From: Pontibacter cellulosilyticus
GTDB lineage: Bacteria > Bacteroidota > Bacteroidia > Cytophagales > Hymenobacteraceae
Assembly: GCF_014306105.1 (NCBI RefSeq)
Contig: NZ_JACRVF010000003.1
Location: 372,001 to 436,000, forward strand
Direction: 5' to 3'
Length of the DNA stretch: 64,000 nucleotides
A model generated the notes under the pieces. It made no database searches. It had not been told where the DNA came from and worked only from the letters and a program-made list of their open reading frames with translations. Position 1 is the stretch's first letter. Each line of letters begins with the position of its first letter. The position numbers were made by a program, and so were the translations under genes. Positions 8,709 through 17,644 of this stretch are shown here, piece after piece.

Positions 8709-10604
8709 ATGCATCCAGTACACCCCAATGTAAAACAGCTACTTTGCTCCATGCTTTTTGGCCTGATGTTGCTGTACACGCAGGTGTGCTCTGCCCAAGA
8801 TCCGGTAAAGCCTAAACAGGACAGTGTAACAGCCCAACAGGATACCACCAAACAAAAATTTGATGAGCGTATTCTAGATAATCTCCGTCGCATGTCTGAG
8901 CGGAAAACCATTATGGGCAAACTGCTTGATGCTATACTTGAATTTGACCGGAAAGAGCAAGAAGTATATGGTTTGGATGTGGAGCTAATACAGCGGGAGT
9001 ATGAGAAGCACAACTACAAGATTGTAAGGCGCCTCGACATCGTAACACTAGATGCATTTGGCTACTCCATAAACGATTCTACACGTGTGCCACGCAATTT
9101 TTTTGAGAAAGCTGGCAATGCCATTCATATCAAAACCAGTCGCGGGCTGGTGCGGAACCAACTGCTGTTCAGACGGAACGAGCCACTTGAGCCCTTAGCT
9201 TTAATAGAATCAGAACGCTTACTTCGCCAGACGGATTATTTGCTGGATGCCCGTATTGTAGTCAACGAAATAACTACCACCGACGATAGTGTGGATGTTT
9301 ATGTAGTCACGAAAGACGTTTTTAGTATGGGCGGTTCCGGTTCCTTCACTCCATCGTCGGGCAGAGGCAGAATTTCCCTGCGCGAGCTTAATTTTTTGGG
9401 ACGAGGCCACCAGGTACGCGGCACTTACCGATTTAACATGAACCGTCCTCGCCCCTGGGAGGCGTCCGGCGCATACTCTATACCAAACATCAGCCGTACT
9501 TATATAGGCGCCGACCTGGTTTATACTGACGAGAATTATTATAAAGAGAAAAGCGCTTACCTGCACCGCGACTTCTTCGCTACCAACACCAAGTATGCGG
9601 GCGCAGTGGGATATGCCGACATCGAGGAGCAGATCTTACTGCCGTTTGCCCCAGGAGACTCCATTGCACGTTTCGGCGACCTAAAGTATAACCGAAAAGA
9701 CGTCTGGCTGGGGCGGGCATTTAAGTTTAAAACATACCACTTAGGCTACGAGCCACGCGGAAGACTGATAGTTGGCCTGCGGATGATAGACACGGATTAC
9801 TCAAAAATCCCAACTGATAACTTTCAAAGTAACGTATTGATGCTGGGAAGTATAGGCTATAGTGTGCGCAAATACTACAAAGACCGCTACTTATTTGGAT
9901 TTGGCAGAACCGAGGATATTCCGGCAGGTACACTGGTTTCTTTTACAAGCGGCTACGAAAAAGGAAACGTAACAGAACGGAGATATTTTGCCGCCTCTAC
10001 GTCCTATGCCAGGTACCGCACCCAAACCGGCTACTTTTATGGCAGCGCGACCTGGGGCTCTTTTATCCGCGACGACAGATGGGAACAAGGCGTACTGGAG
10101 CTGGAAAGTTTATACTTTACTGGATTAAAGGAATGGGGCAACTGGAAGCTAAGGCATTACATACAAGGTAGGGCCACCTTCGGCATTAACCGCAATCCCG
10201 AAGAACTGCTCGCTATAAACAACGAAAGCGGACTGCGGGGCTTCAGGTCAGATCTGCTGAGGGGCTCACGGCGCGTTACTTTTAACTATGAAGCCAACCT
10301 GTACACGCCATTCTCGCTGTTAGGCTTCAGGCTGGCAGCCGTTATGTTTGCAGATGTTGCTTGGCTGTCAACGGGCAACAAGAGTTCGCCTTTCAAAAAC
10401 ACCCCATACCGTGGCTATGGCATCGGGTTCCGTTTCAGAAACGAGTACCTCTCCTTTAGCACCATTCAGTTATTGCTAAGCTATTATCCTAAGCTGCCGC
10501 CAAACGAGAACTTTGATAGTTTTAGAATTCTGGAGTCATCGCGCCCATATTATGATTTTACCGACTTCCGGTTTACTCGCCCTGGCGTGGCAAACTTCAG
10601 GTAA
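8709..10604 (+). CDS. outer-membrane Omp85/TamA-like protein with one POTRA-like domain
   Basis: This 631-residue protein has a signal peptide ending near VCSAQ. A POTRA-like unit follows (about 140-205), with the usual RNQLLFRRNEPL and SERLLRQTDYLLDARI sequences. The rest is a beta-barrel of alternating aromatic strands. GLRGFRSDLLRG (about residue 514) corresponds to the VRGF/Y-type motif of the Omp85 family, and the chain ends in a barrel-type C-terminus (GVANFR). BamA has five POTRA domains, so this is not the main assembly factor. It may be a specialised assembly or export protein. It is transcribed alone, divergent from the radical SAM operon. Confidence 0.75.
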   Translation: MHPVHPNVKQLLCSMLFGLMLLYTQVCSAQDPVKPKQDSVTAQQDTTKQKFDERILDNLRRMSERKTIMGKLLDAILEFDRKEQEVYGLDVELIQREYEKHNYKIVRRLDIVTLDAFGYSINDSTRVPRNFFEKAGNAIHIKTSRGLVRNQLLFRRNEPLEPLALIESERLLRQTDYLLDARIVVNEITTTDDSVDVYVVTKDVFSMGGSGSFTPSSGRGRISLRELNFLGRGHQVRGTYRFNMNRPRPWEASGAYSIPNISRTYIGADLVYTDENYYKEKSAYLHRDFFATNTKYAGAVGYADIEEQILLPFAPGDSIARFGDLKYNRKDVWLGRAFKFKTYHLGYEPRGRLIVGLRMIDTDYSKIPTDNFQSNVLMLGSIGYSVRKYYKDRYLFGFGRTEDIPAGTLVSFTSGYEKGNVTERRYFAASTSYARYRTQTGYFYGSATWGSFIRDDRWEQGVLELESLYFTGLKEWGNWKLRHYIQGRATFGINRNPEELLAINNESGLRGFRSDLLRGSRRVTFNYEANLYTPFSLLGFRLAAVMFADVAWLSTGNKSSPFKNTPYRGYGIGFRFRNEYLSFSTIQLLLSYYPKLPPNENFDSFRILESSRPYYDFTDFRFTRPGVANFR

Positions 10605-10745
10605 TTGAATTTCTACAATGCGCTTAACCTACTGATTTATAATTTGTTTTACTCCATAGCTGTTAGCCGACGCTATTCTTTAACAGCACGCAGTTAAACT
10701 TTACAGTTTTTACACAGTCTAAACCTAACAATAGGTTAATCCTGC

Positions 10746-10776
10746 TTTCAGGCCTCTGCGCTTTTTGTTAGTTTTG
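10746..10776 (+). promoter_or_regulatory. candidate Bacteroidetes-type promoter for cvfB
   Basis: TAGTTTTG at 10769-10776 matches the -7 consensus TAnnTTTG exactly. At the right distance upstream is TTTC (10746-10749), close to the TTTG/TTG -33 element. The start codon of cvfB is 33 nt downstream. Confidence 0.5.
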
Positions 10777-10808
10777 TAAAGCAGCACATTATACTCCAAT
10801 CAAACAAA

Positions 10809-11645
10809 ATGGTAGAACTAGGCGATTACAACGAACTGGAAATTGCACGCGAAGTAGATTTTGGCGTTTACTTAACCTCTGAGGATGGCGACATACTGCT
10901 TCCTACAAAGTATATTCCGGAGGGTGCCCAGGTAGGTGACCGCGTACGTGTATTCATCTACCGCGACTCGGAGGACCGTATGATCGCCACTAACCTGCAC
11001 CCTTACGCCACGGTTGGGCAGTTTGCCTGCCTTACCTGCACCGACGTTACCCCGTTTGGCGCTTTCCTGGATTGGGGACTGGAGAAGGACCTGCTGGTGC
11101 CGCTCAATAACCAGAAAGACAAGATGCAGGTAGGCAAAAAATATTGCGTGTATTTATACTTAGACGATGCCTCGGATCGTGTGGTGGCCACCTCCAAATT
11201 AGGCAAATACTTGCAAAACGAGCACATTCAGCTAACAGAGAACGAAGAAGTGCAGTTGTTGGTGGCAGGCTTTACTGATCTTGGCATCAAAGTAATTATC
11301 AACAACGCTTACATGGGTATGCTGTACCGCAACGAAGTGTTTAAAGACCTGCACCTAGGCGACACCCCAACAGGCTACATCAAGCACATACGCCCTGACA
11401 ACAAAATAGACGTTACGCTACGCGCACCAGGAGCCACACAAAAAACAGAGTCTGATGAGGCCTCTGATAAAATTCTGCGGTTACTGCGCGAAGGCCGTGG
11501 TTGGCTTCCGCTATCAGATAACAGCACTCCGGAAGATATTTACCAGACATTGGCTATGAGTAAGAAGACATTTAAAAGAGCTATTGGCGGCCTCTACAAA
11601 GCCGGACTGATTACTTTGGAGGACGACAGCATCCGCCTTAAATAA
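10809..11645 (+). CDS. cvfB: CvfB/YitL-family S1 RNA-binding protein
   Basis: This 278-residue protein has tandem S1-type OB folds and a C-terminal winged helix, the CvfB layout. The N-terminal signature GVYLTSEDGDILLPTKYIP and a second unit with TPFGAFLDWGLEKDLLVP are clear. The last 65 residues (from about DKILRLLREGRGWLPL) are the winged helix (TFKRAIGGLYKAGLI). CvfB binds RNA and affects virulence gene expression in Staphylococcus; in other bacteria it is a conserved, poorly defined RNA-binding regulator in the cytoplasm. It is preceded by a good promoter candidate and followed by the DUF5916 gene after 74 nt. Confidence 0.9.
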   Translation: MVELGDYNELEIAREVDFGVYLTSEDGDILLPTKYIPEGAQVGDRVRVFIYRDSEDRMIATNLHPYATVGQFACLTCTDVTPFGAFLDWGLEKDLLVPLNNQKDKMQVGKKYCVYLYLDDASDRVVATSKLGKYLQNEHIQLTENEEVQLLVAGFTDLGIKVIINNAYMGMLYRNEVFKDLHLGDTPTGYIKHIRPDNKIDVTLRAPGATQKTESDEASDKILRLLREGRGWLPLSDNSTPEDIYQTLAMSKKTFKRAIGGLYKAGLITLEDDSIRLK

Positions 11646-11719
11646 CACATGATCCATACTCACTTAAACAAAACACTTAACCTTTAACAGCTGCGTTGCA
11701 CCTTCCGCAGCCAAGTATA

Positions 11720-14176
11720 ATGTATTACAAACTTTTACCACTTATTACCGCATTCTGCGTTATTACCAATCTAGCCTTTGCCGATAAAAACAATCCTGAG
11801 GCAACTACAAAATTTAAAACCACTACAGCTCAGCGTACTATCCAGGCGCCAGTGCTGGATGGTGTTTTAGAGCCGGAAGTATGGCTAACAGTAATGCCTG
11901 CCACTAACTTCATTCAGTTCGACCCAATTAACGGCAAACCCTCAAAACAGAATACGGAAGTGTACATGCTGTATGATAACGATGCCATCTATATTGGGGC
12001 AATGATGTACGACACCGCTCCCGATTCTATACTTACACAACTAGGCGACCGAGACTCCGGTGAGAATAACTCTGATATGTTCGGCGTGTACCTGGATACT
12101 TACAATGACAAACAAAATGCCTTTGCCTTTCTTGTGTCGGCAGCGGGTGTGCAAACAGATATAAAAATCTCCCAGGGTAGAGAGGACATCAACTGGGATG
12201 CCGTGTGGGCCAGTAATGTAAAGCGAAACCAACAAGGATGGACAGTAGAAATACGAATACCCTATGGTGCAATCCGCTTTCCGAAAGCGGCCGTGCAAAC
12301 CTGGGGCGTAAACTATATGCGTATTATCCGGCGCACGCGCGAAAAATCATATTGGAATCACGTTAATAACTCTGTTTCAGGGTTTGTGAACCAGGAAGGC
12401 CGTGCCGTTGGTATTGAAAGTATAGAGTCGCCGGTGAGGTTACAGTTCACGCCATACGTATCAGGTTATGTTAACCATTATCCCTCTAATGTTGAAGGCA
12501 AAAGCAATTACAGCTACTCTGTAAATGGCGGTATGGATGTGAAGTATGGCATTAACGACGCCTTTACCTTAGATGTAACTTTAATCCCGGACTTCGGACA
12601 AACACAGTCAGATAACCAAGTGCAGAACTTATCGCCTTTCGAAGTGAAGTTTAGCGAAAACCGCCAGTTCTTTACGGAGGGTACAGAATTATTTAATAAA
12701 GCAGGATTGTTTTACTCCCGCCGTATTGGTGGTACTCCCCTTTTACATGGCAAAGCAAAAACCTTTCTAAGTGACGGCGAGACACTGGAAGAAAACCCGG
12801 ATGTTAGTAGCTTGGTAAACGCCGCTAAAGTATCTGGTAGAACTCGCAATGGCCTTGGCATTGGTATTTTTAATGCACTTACCCGCAATATGTTTGCCAC
12901 AGCCAAAAACGAGGAAGGCGAAACCCGCGAAATCCTGACAGACCCGTTCACTAACTATAATGTGTTTGTATTGGACCAGACACTGCGCAACAACTCCTTT
13001 GTTACGTTTACCAACACCAATGTTACCCGCTCACAGGATTTTTACGATGCCAATGTTTCGGGTATTCAGCTTCGCTTCGCAGACAGAACAAACACCTATG
13101 CCGTGCGTGCCGGTGGTAACGTAAGCCAGTTATTTGGCAAACATGAAGGGGAAGATGTAACGCTGGGCCACCAGTATAACATCAATCTAGCAAAAGTAAG
13201 CGGCAACTTTAAGTATAGCCTGAACCACAGCGTAGAGTCTGACAAGTATGATATTAACGATCTGGGCTACATCAGGAACAACAACGAAGTAAGCACTTCG
13301 GCGCAAGTAAATTATAACTTCTATCAGCCTATCTGGAAATTCTTAAGCTGGAATAATCGCCTGAACGTGAACCATAGCATGCTGTATGCTCCGCGTGAGT
13401 TTGTAAGTACGAACTTTGGCGGGGGCCATTCTGTAAAGTTCCGCAGCTTTACCAGTGCGCACATTAACTGGTCAGTGAGAACCGGCAATGCCTACGACTA
13501 TTTTGAGGCCCGTACTTTCCCGAGGGTGTTTGTTAAGCCGCCGGCCTTCGAAGCCAGCAGCGGCATCTCCACAGATTATCGCAAACGCCTGGCATTTGAT
13601 GCATCTTTGGGCCATTGGGAGTCTGACCGCTACAACCAAAGCAACTGGTGGGGCAGCTTTAACCCACGATTCAGGGTAAATGATAAGCTACTGCTGGTAA
13701 ACGGCAACAACTATAGTATAGAAAAGCACAACATCGGGTTTGCCAAAAAAGAAGGCGGCAACATTATTTTCGGTGACCGTGATTTGAATGTACTTACAAC
13801 CACTCTTAACGGCTCATACATATTTAATAACAAAACAGGCATTTCGTTAAATATGCGCCATTACTGGTTCAGGGCAAAGTATAACTCTTACTATAGCCTT
13901 ACAAGCGATGGACAGCTAGAGCCGATAGAAGCGAGTGTAAATAACATCAACACCAATATATTTAACGTTGACCTGGTGTATACCTGGCGTTTTGCACCGG
14001 GCAGCGAATTGCGTGTGGTTTGGAAGAATGCGATCCAGGATAAGAGCAATACCCTGACTCCACTTTATTTCGACAATCTTTCACGCACCATGAGTGCCCC
14101 TCAAAACAATAACTTTTCTGTTAAATTACTGTACTTTATAGACTATATCGCCATCAAAAACGTACTTTCTGCATAA
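11720..14176 (+). CDS. DUF5916 protein with N-terminal carbohydrate-binding-like domain
   Basis: From the ATG at 11720 the protein has 818 residues and opens with a signal peptide (MYYKLLPLITAFCVITNLAFA with the first residue). An ATG at 11696 would only add 8 residues. The N-terminal domain (about 40-240) has the family-9 carbohydrate-binding or DOMON-like pattern PVLDGVLEPEVW and a conserved DMFGVYLDTYNDKQNAF segment. The C-terminal 550 residues are beta-barrel-like (DUF5916), with repeated short aromatic strands. Such proteins are common outer-membrane proteins of Bacteroidetes, sometimes beside hydrolases; their ligand is not known. It is 9 nt upstream of the next gene, so the two may be co-transcribed. 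Confidence 0.8.
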   Translation: MYYKLLPLITAFCVITNLAFADKNNPEATTKFKTTTAQRTIQAPVLDGVLEPEVWLTVMPATNFIQFDPINGKPSKQNTEVYMLYDNDAIYIGAMMYDTAPDSILTQLGDRDSGENNSDMFGVYLDTYNDKQNAFAFLVSAAGVQTDIKISQGREDINWDAVWASNVKRNQQGWTVEIRIPYGAIRFPKAAVQTWGVNYMRIIRRTREKSYWNHVNNSVSGFVNQEGRAVGIESIESPVRLQFTPYVSGYVNHYPSNVEGKSNYSYSVNGGMDVKYGINDAFTLDVTLIPDFGQTQSDNQVQNLSPFEVKFSENRQFFTEGTELFNKAGLFYSRRIGGTPLLHGKAKTFLSDGETLEENPDVSSLVNAAKVSGRTRNGLGIGIFNALTRNMFATAKNEEGETREILTDPFTNYNVFVLDQTLRNNSFVTFTNTNVTRSQDFYDANVSGIQLRFADRTNTYAVRAGGNVSQLFGKHEGEDVTLGHQYNINLAKVSGNFKYSLNHSVESDKYDINDLGYIRNNNEVSTSAQVNYNFYQPIWKFLSWNNRLNVNHSMLYAPREFVSTNFGGGHSVKFRSFTSAHINWSVRTGNAYDYFEARTFPRVFVKPPAFEASSGISTDYRKRLAFDASLGHWESDRYNQSNWWGSFNPRFRVNDKLLLVNGNNYSIEKHNIGFAKKEGGNIIFGDRDLNVLTTTLNGSYIFNNKTGISLNMRHYWFRAKYNSYYSLTSDGQLEPIEASVNNINTNIFNVDLVYTWRFAPGSELRVVWKNAIQDKSNTLTPLYFDNLSRTMSAPQNNNFSVKLLYFIDYIAIKNVLSA

Positions 14177-14185
14177 GCCATTTCT

Positions 14186-14857
14186 ATGCAGAAAGTACGA
14201 TATGCACTTATTGCCGGAGCCAGCGGGTTAGTAGGAAGCCATTGCCTTGATCTGCTGCTAAAAAGCGACAGGTACAGCCAAGTAATATCTATAGGCCGAC
14301 GCGATTTACCCCTGCTGCACCCCAAACTGGAGCAAAGAGTAGTAGATTTTAACAAACTGCAGCAGTATGCCGCCGAACTAGCCGTAGATGATGTCTTCTG
14401 CTGTTTGGGCACTACCATCAAAAAAGCCGGATCAAAAGAAGCCTTCTACAAAGTAGACCATACTTATGTGGTAGATTTGGCAAAGGTAACCGCTGCTAAA
14501 GGAGCGTCTCAGTTTATAGTAATATCTGCCCTAGGAGCCGATGCCAGTTCTATGTTCTTTTACAACAAAGTAAAAGGAGAGATGGAGCGTGATGTACAAC
14601 AGGCCGGATTTGAGGCGGTGCACATACTTAGGCCATCGCTGCTGCTCGGCGAACGTACCGAACAGCGCACCGGCGAAGAAGTAGCCTTCAAGCTTATGAA
14701 GCCCCTCAGCGGACTGATGATAGGGCCGCTGAAAAAGTATAAACCCATAGAAGCCGAGACAGTGGCCAGAGCCATGCTATACGTGGCGGCACAGCAGCAA
14801 AAGGGTACGCACATCTACCCTTCCGACGACATTGCAGCATTAGGGGCTAAACTGTAG
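14186..14857 (+). CDS. NAD(P)-binding oxidoreductase, HTATIP2-like atypical short-chain dehydrogenase
   Basis: This 223-residue protein has a Rossmann fold with the glycine motif GASGLVG at residues 11-17. The segment VFCCLGTTIKKAGS and the later FIVISALGAD are typical of bacterial HTATIP2/TIP30-like proteins, as is the LRPSLLLG block. It is shorter than a classical epimerase and lacks a clear YxxxK pair (FYNKVKGEME is the equivalent region). It is cytoplasmic and the substrate is unknown. It lies 9 nt after the DUF5916 gene and 43 nt before a methyltransferase gene on the same strand. Confidence 0.82.
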   Translation: MQKVRYALIAGASGLVGSHCLDLLLKSDRYSQVISIGRRDLPLLHPKLEQRVVDFNKLQQYAAELAVDDVFCCLGTTIKKAGSKEAFYKVDHTYVVDLAKVTAAKGASQFIVISALGADASSMFFYNKVKGEMERDVQQAGFEAVHILRPSLLLGERTEQRTGEEVAFKLMKPLSGLMIGPLKKYKPIEAETVARAMLYVAAQQQKGTHIYPSDDIAALGAKL

Positions 14858-14900
14858 CCTGAGTTATGCCGTAAGCTGCTTGCAACTACTTTTATACTTT

Positions 14901-15701
14901 ATGCACGCACAGCACTTACACCACGTCTTCCCGAAAGCTTCTCAATACGACCCGGAGTGGGTGCGAAAGCACTCTATGGGCGAAAACGTGCTATTTAACC
15001 TGGAGAGCCTTACCAAATCGCTGAACCTGAAGCCCAGCATGCGCGTGCTTGACCTTGGATGCGGCAAAGCCATCAGTTCTATATTCCTGGCTAAAGAGTT
15101 CGGTGTTAAAGTATGGGCCGTTGACGAAGCCGTGTCTGCCAGCGATAACTACCAGCGCATCCGCGAAGAAGACTGCGAAGACCTTGTAGTACCCATCGAA
15201 GCTGATGCCCGCGCCCTGCCTTTCGCTGAAGAATATTTTGATGTAGTGATTGTAGTAGACTCTTATACTTACTTTGGTACAGACGAAAAATACCTGCCCT
15301 ACATAGCCCGCTTTATAAAACCTGGTGGTTACATTGCCATTGTAGATGTATGTTTTACCAAAGAAATTGAAACGCTTGACCAGGTACCTGACTTCCTGCA
15401 GGAAGATTACCAAAACTACTGGTACTTTGTGCATACCATAGACTGGTGGAAGAAGCTATGGGAGAAGACTGGCCTTGTAGAAGTGCAGGCAGCAAAGCTC
15501 CTGAACGAAGCTGACCTTGTGCGCGAAAACTATGTCAAAGATTTTAAAGACTCAGACGAACCTGACCCCTTTGCCAAAGCGTTGGAGCTTGATGAACAGC
15601 ACTTTATCTCCTTTTTTAAATTAATTGGCTGCCGCACTAAAAAAACAGTGTACCTCCAGGATTATAAAGTTGAACTTAAAAATCAGGACAGTACACAATA
15701 A
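14901..15701 (+). CDS. class I SAM-dependent methyltransferase
   Basis: From the ATG at 14901 (start of MHAQHLHHVFPK) the protein has 266 residues. An upstream ATG at 14880 would add seven hydrophobic residues. The SAM-binding motif I is VLDLGCGKA (about residue 52), followed by the acidic end of strand 2 (VWAVDEAV) and the motif II-III region (FDVVIVVDSYTYFG). The later part has a KPGGYIAIVDV segment. The acceptor cannot be told from the sequence. It is the last gene of the plus-strand group before a hairpin and a new promoter-like box. Confidence 0.82.
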   Translation: MHAQHLHHVFPKASQYDPEWVRKHSMGENVLFNLESLTKSLNLKPSMRVLDLGCGKAISSIFLAKEFGVKVWAVDEAVSASDNYQRIREEDCEDLVVPIEADARALPFAEEYFDVVIVVDSYTYFGTDEKYLPYIARFIKPGGYIAIVDVCFTKEIETLDQVPDFLQEDYQNYWYFVHTIDWWKKLWEKTGLVEVQAAKLLNEADLVRENYVKDFKDSDEPDPFAKALELDEQHFISFFKLIGCRTKKTVYLQDYKVELKNQDSTQ

Positions 15702-15731
15702 ACACAGATAACTCCGTTAGAAGTAGTAATT

Positions 15732-15767
15732 TTGCCTGACCTAAAGCCTATAAACAGGCTCAGGCAA
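15732..15767 (+). terminator. bulged hairpin after the methyltransferase
   Basis: TTGCCTG (15732-15738) pairs with CAGGCAA (15761-15767). An inner AGCCT/AGGCT stem (15745-15749 with 15756-15760) stacks on it, leaving a 6-nt bulge. It is followed by a T-rich stretch. A perfect -7 box TAATTTTG overlaps its left edge at 15727-15734, so this may combine the end of one transcript with the start of the next. Confidence 0.45.
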
Positions 15768-15797
15768 ATACTAATCTTTCAATTTTTTTATACCTAA

Positions 15798-16292
15798 ATG
15801 AAAACTTTATTACGCATTACTTTTGTATTGGCTGTAACGCTGAGTGTGAGTGTTGGAGCTCAGGCACAAAGTGGCTACACCACAGGTATAGGTCTGAGAG
15901 GCGGTGTTGCCTCCGGTCTTACTATTAAACATTTTATTAAGAGCGATGCTGCTATTGAGGGTATCATCAGCACTAACTTCAGACACAGGGGCGCAGTAAT
16001 TACCGTACTTTACGAGAAACATGCGCAAGCTTTTAACGCAAGAGGTTTGCAGTGGTATTATGGTATCGGTGGGCACGTTGGCTTTCATGACGGTCGCCAT
16101 TATTATGACCGCGACCATAAGCATTATTACGATGATCGTGTCGTAGCTTTAGGTATTGATGGTGTATTGGGTCTGGAGTACTACATCCGCGACATTCCGT
16201 TTACCATCGGTGCAGACATTAAGCCATACATAAATATACCAAGCGGTGGTGGCTTCTGGGACAGCGCCCTACATGTGCGTTATGTGTTTTAA
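15798..16292 (+). CDS. small outer-membrane beta-barrel protein
   Basis: This 164-residue protein has a clean signal peptide ending in GAQAQS, followed by a short beta-barrel of alternating strands (YTTGIGLRGG, LQWYYGIGGHVG, VLGLEYYI) that ends in the aromatic HVRYVF expected for outer-membrane insertion. A central loop is rich in His, Tyr and Asp (HYYDRDHKHYYDD, about 101-115) and could bind metal or simply be a surface loop. It is transcribed alone with a strong terminator 41 nt after the stop. No specific function can be assigned. Confidence 0.78.
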   Translation: MKTLLRITFVLAVTLSVSVGAQAQSGYTTGIGLRGGVASGLTIKHFIKSDAAIEGIISTNFRHRGAVITVLYEKHAQAFNARGLQWYYGIGGHVGFHDGRHYYDRDHKHYYDDRVVALGIDGVLGLEYYIRDIPFTIGADIKPYINIPSGGGFWDSALHVRYVF

Positions 16293-16333
16293 TTGTTAAC
16301 TTATCAACCGCTGATTTTTGAAATCAGCAAAGT

Positions 16334-16380
16334 ATAAAAGAGAAGGCCTTGCTTTACTGTAGCAAGGCCTTCTCTTTTAT
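16334..16380. terminator. 20-bp perfect terminator hairpin
   Basis: Positions 16334-16353 pair perfectly with 16361-16380 around the 7-nt loop TTACTGT. The arm ends in TCTCTTTTAT, and the mirrored arm would give a U-rich tail on the other strand too. It separates the beta-barrel gene from the small minus-strand gene. Confidence 0.8.
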
Positions 16381-16396
16381 AAGCATTTAGCCAGCA

Positions 16397-16540
16397 CTAG
16401 TGTGTTATGTTGTATATAAACCTACCAACAGACTCTCCTACCATCAGACCTACACAAAAAAGTATAACAACCACAAAAAGAAGTACAAGAAGAGAAAATT
16501 TTGCCTTGGCAGTGCTACAGGTAGTAAAGAATTTCATCAT
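16397..16540 (-). CDS. 47-residue single-pass membrane protein
   Basis: The minus strand encodes MMKFFTTCSTAKAKF, then a hydrophobic helix (about residues 16-36), then GESVGRFIYNITH and a TAG stop. A basic N-terminus, one transmembrane helix and a short polar tail with the G-x-x-x-G-R pattern give it the look of a real membrane microprotein. It fills the gap between two strong terminators. It is too short for routine gene callers. There is no Shine-Dalgarno, which is usual here. No family is recognised with certainty. Confidence 0.5.
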   Translation of the reverse strand: MMKFFTTCSTAKAKFSLLVLLFVVVILFCVGLMVGESVGRFIYNITH

Positions 16541-16635
16541 GGGGTGTTAGTCAAAGTATAGTTCTCCGGTATATGCCTTTCGCATAATTCAGATTTTGAA
16601 ACAGGCTGTTTCTTAAATATAGTATTTTTAATTTA

Positions 16636-16688
16636 AACTATAAAAGGCGAAGGTTACCTGATTCAGGTAACCTTCGCCTTTTATAGTT
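16636..16688. terminator. 25-bp perfect terminator hairpin
   Basis: Positions 16636-16660 pair perfectly with 16664-16688, with a 3-nt loop (ATT). It lies 13 nt beyond the stop of the minus-strand RimB-RimK-aspartoacylase operon and probably ends that transcript. Confidence 0.8.
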
Positions 16689-16701
16689 AATCTGATAGAC
16701 T

Positions 16702-17643
16702 TTAAAAAGCTATGTGCAGCAAGGCATCGCCCTGGTTTACTACAGGCATATTGTTTAAGCCGACAATGTAGCCGGAAGCCGGAGCGTTCAGTCTTACTTC
16801 CATCTCGCCGTAAGGATCGGTTATACTTCCTATTTGCTGGTTCTTTTTAACGTACTCTCCTATTCCGATAGATGTGCGCCACAGGCCGGCATTTTTAGCG
16901 CGAAGCCAGATGTCTTTCATGCATATTACACTTGGTTCTGTTGGCTCTGTGTGGTTGGCCATCATGCCCAGGTGATGCAGCACACGGCAGGTACCCTCTA
17001 TTCCTAAATTTATACCTTTCTCATCAAAGCGCAGGCTCTCGCCAGTCTCATACACAAGTATAGATTTACCTAATTTACCTGCCTCTTTGCGAAGTGAACC
17101 CTGCCGGTATGGGGCATTCATGATAAAAGGTGCGGCAAAGGCTCTGGCTAACTCTTCGTTTCTGTAGTCACCCAATACGCAACGTATCTGCGGATAATTG
17201 GCGCGACTAGAGCCTCCGGTATGGAAATCTAATCCATAATCCACATAAGGCATTACTTCTTTCATGAAGCGGTGCGCTACGCGGCTGGCCAATGAGCCAT
17301 CACGATTTCCCGGAAAACTGCGGTTTACGTCCTTCCCATCCGGCACCTCCCTTGAAAAGTTCAGGAAACCGTAAATGTTAAGTACCGGCACGGCTATAAT
17401 GGTACCCTTAAGCGGATAGAGCATTTTTTTGGACAGCATCCTGCGGATGATCTCGGTGCCATTTACTTCGTCGCCGTGCATGCCAGCCATGAGTAATACC
17501 ACGGGGCCATCGTGCACAGAGCGGAAAACATATACAGGTATTTCTATGACAGTGCCGCTGGGCAATTTGCTGATCACTAGCTTTGTCAGCACTTTCTCTC
17601 CACGGTCTATACTTCTACCGTTGATAACGATTGTTTCCGGCAT
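16702..17643 (-). CDS. succinylglutamate desuccinylase/aspartoacylase-family Zn amidohydrolase
   Basis: This 313-residue protein has the M14-like zinc deacylase fold. Zinc ligands are visible in GMHGDEVNGTE (His and Glu of HxxE) and in LDFHTGG (third ligand His). The substrate-arginine region DVNRSFPGN is present, and a C-terminal biotinyl/lipoyl-like beta domain (NAPASGYIVGLNNM) is typical of the AstE-like subgroup. It removes an N-acyl or gamma-linked group. The gene starts 1 nt after the rimK stop, so it is translationally coupled to an ATP-grasp ligase. An amide or glutamyl-peptide product of RimK is therefore a plausible substrate (inference). Confidence 0.85.
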   Translation of the reverse strand: MPETIVINGRSIDRGEKVLTKLVISKLPSGTVIEIPVYVFRSVHDGPVVLLMAGMHGDEVNGTEIIRRMLSKKMLYPLKGTIIAVPVLNIYGFLNFSREVPDGKDVNRSFPGNRDGSLASRVAHRFMKEVMPYVDYGLDFHTGGSSRANYPQIRCVLGDYRNEELARAFAAPFIMNAPYRQGSLRKEAGKLGKSILVYETGESLRFDEKGINLGIEGTCRVLHHLGMMANHTEPTEPSVICMKDIWLRAKNAGLWRTSIGIGEYVKKNQQIGSITDPYGEMEVRLNAPASGYIVGLNNMPVVNQGDALLHIAF

Positions 17644-17644
17644 G

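Noticed and set aside
14991-15434. 147-codon minus-strand frame opposite the methyltransferase
   Set aside because: It is a shadow frame; the plus strand carries the SAM-binding motifs.
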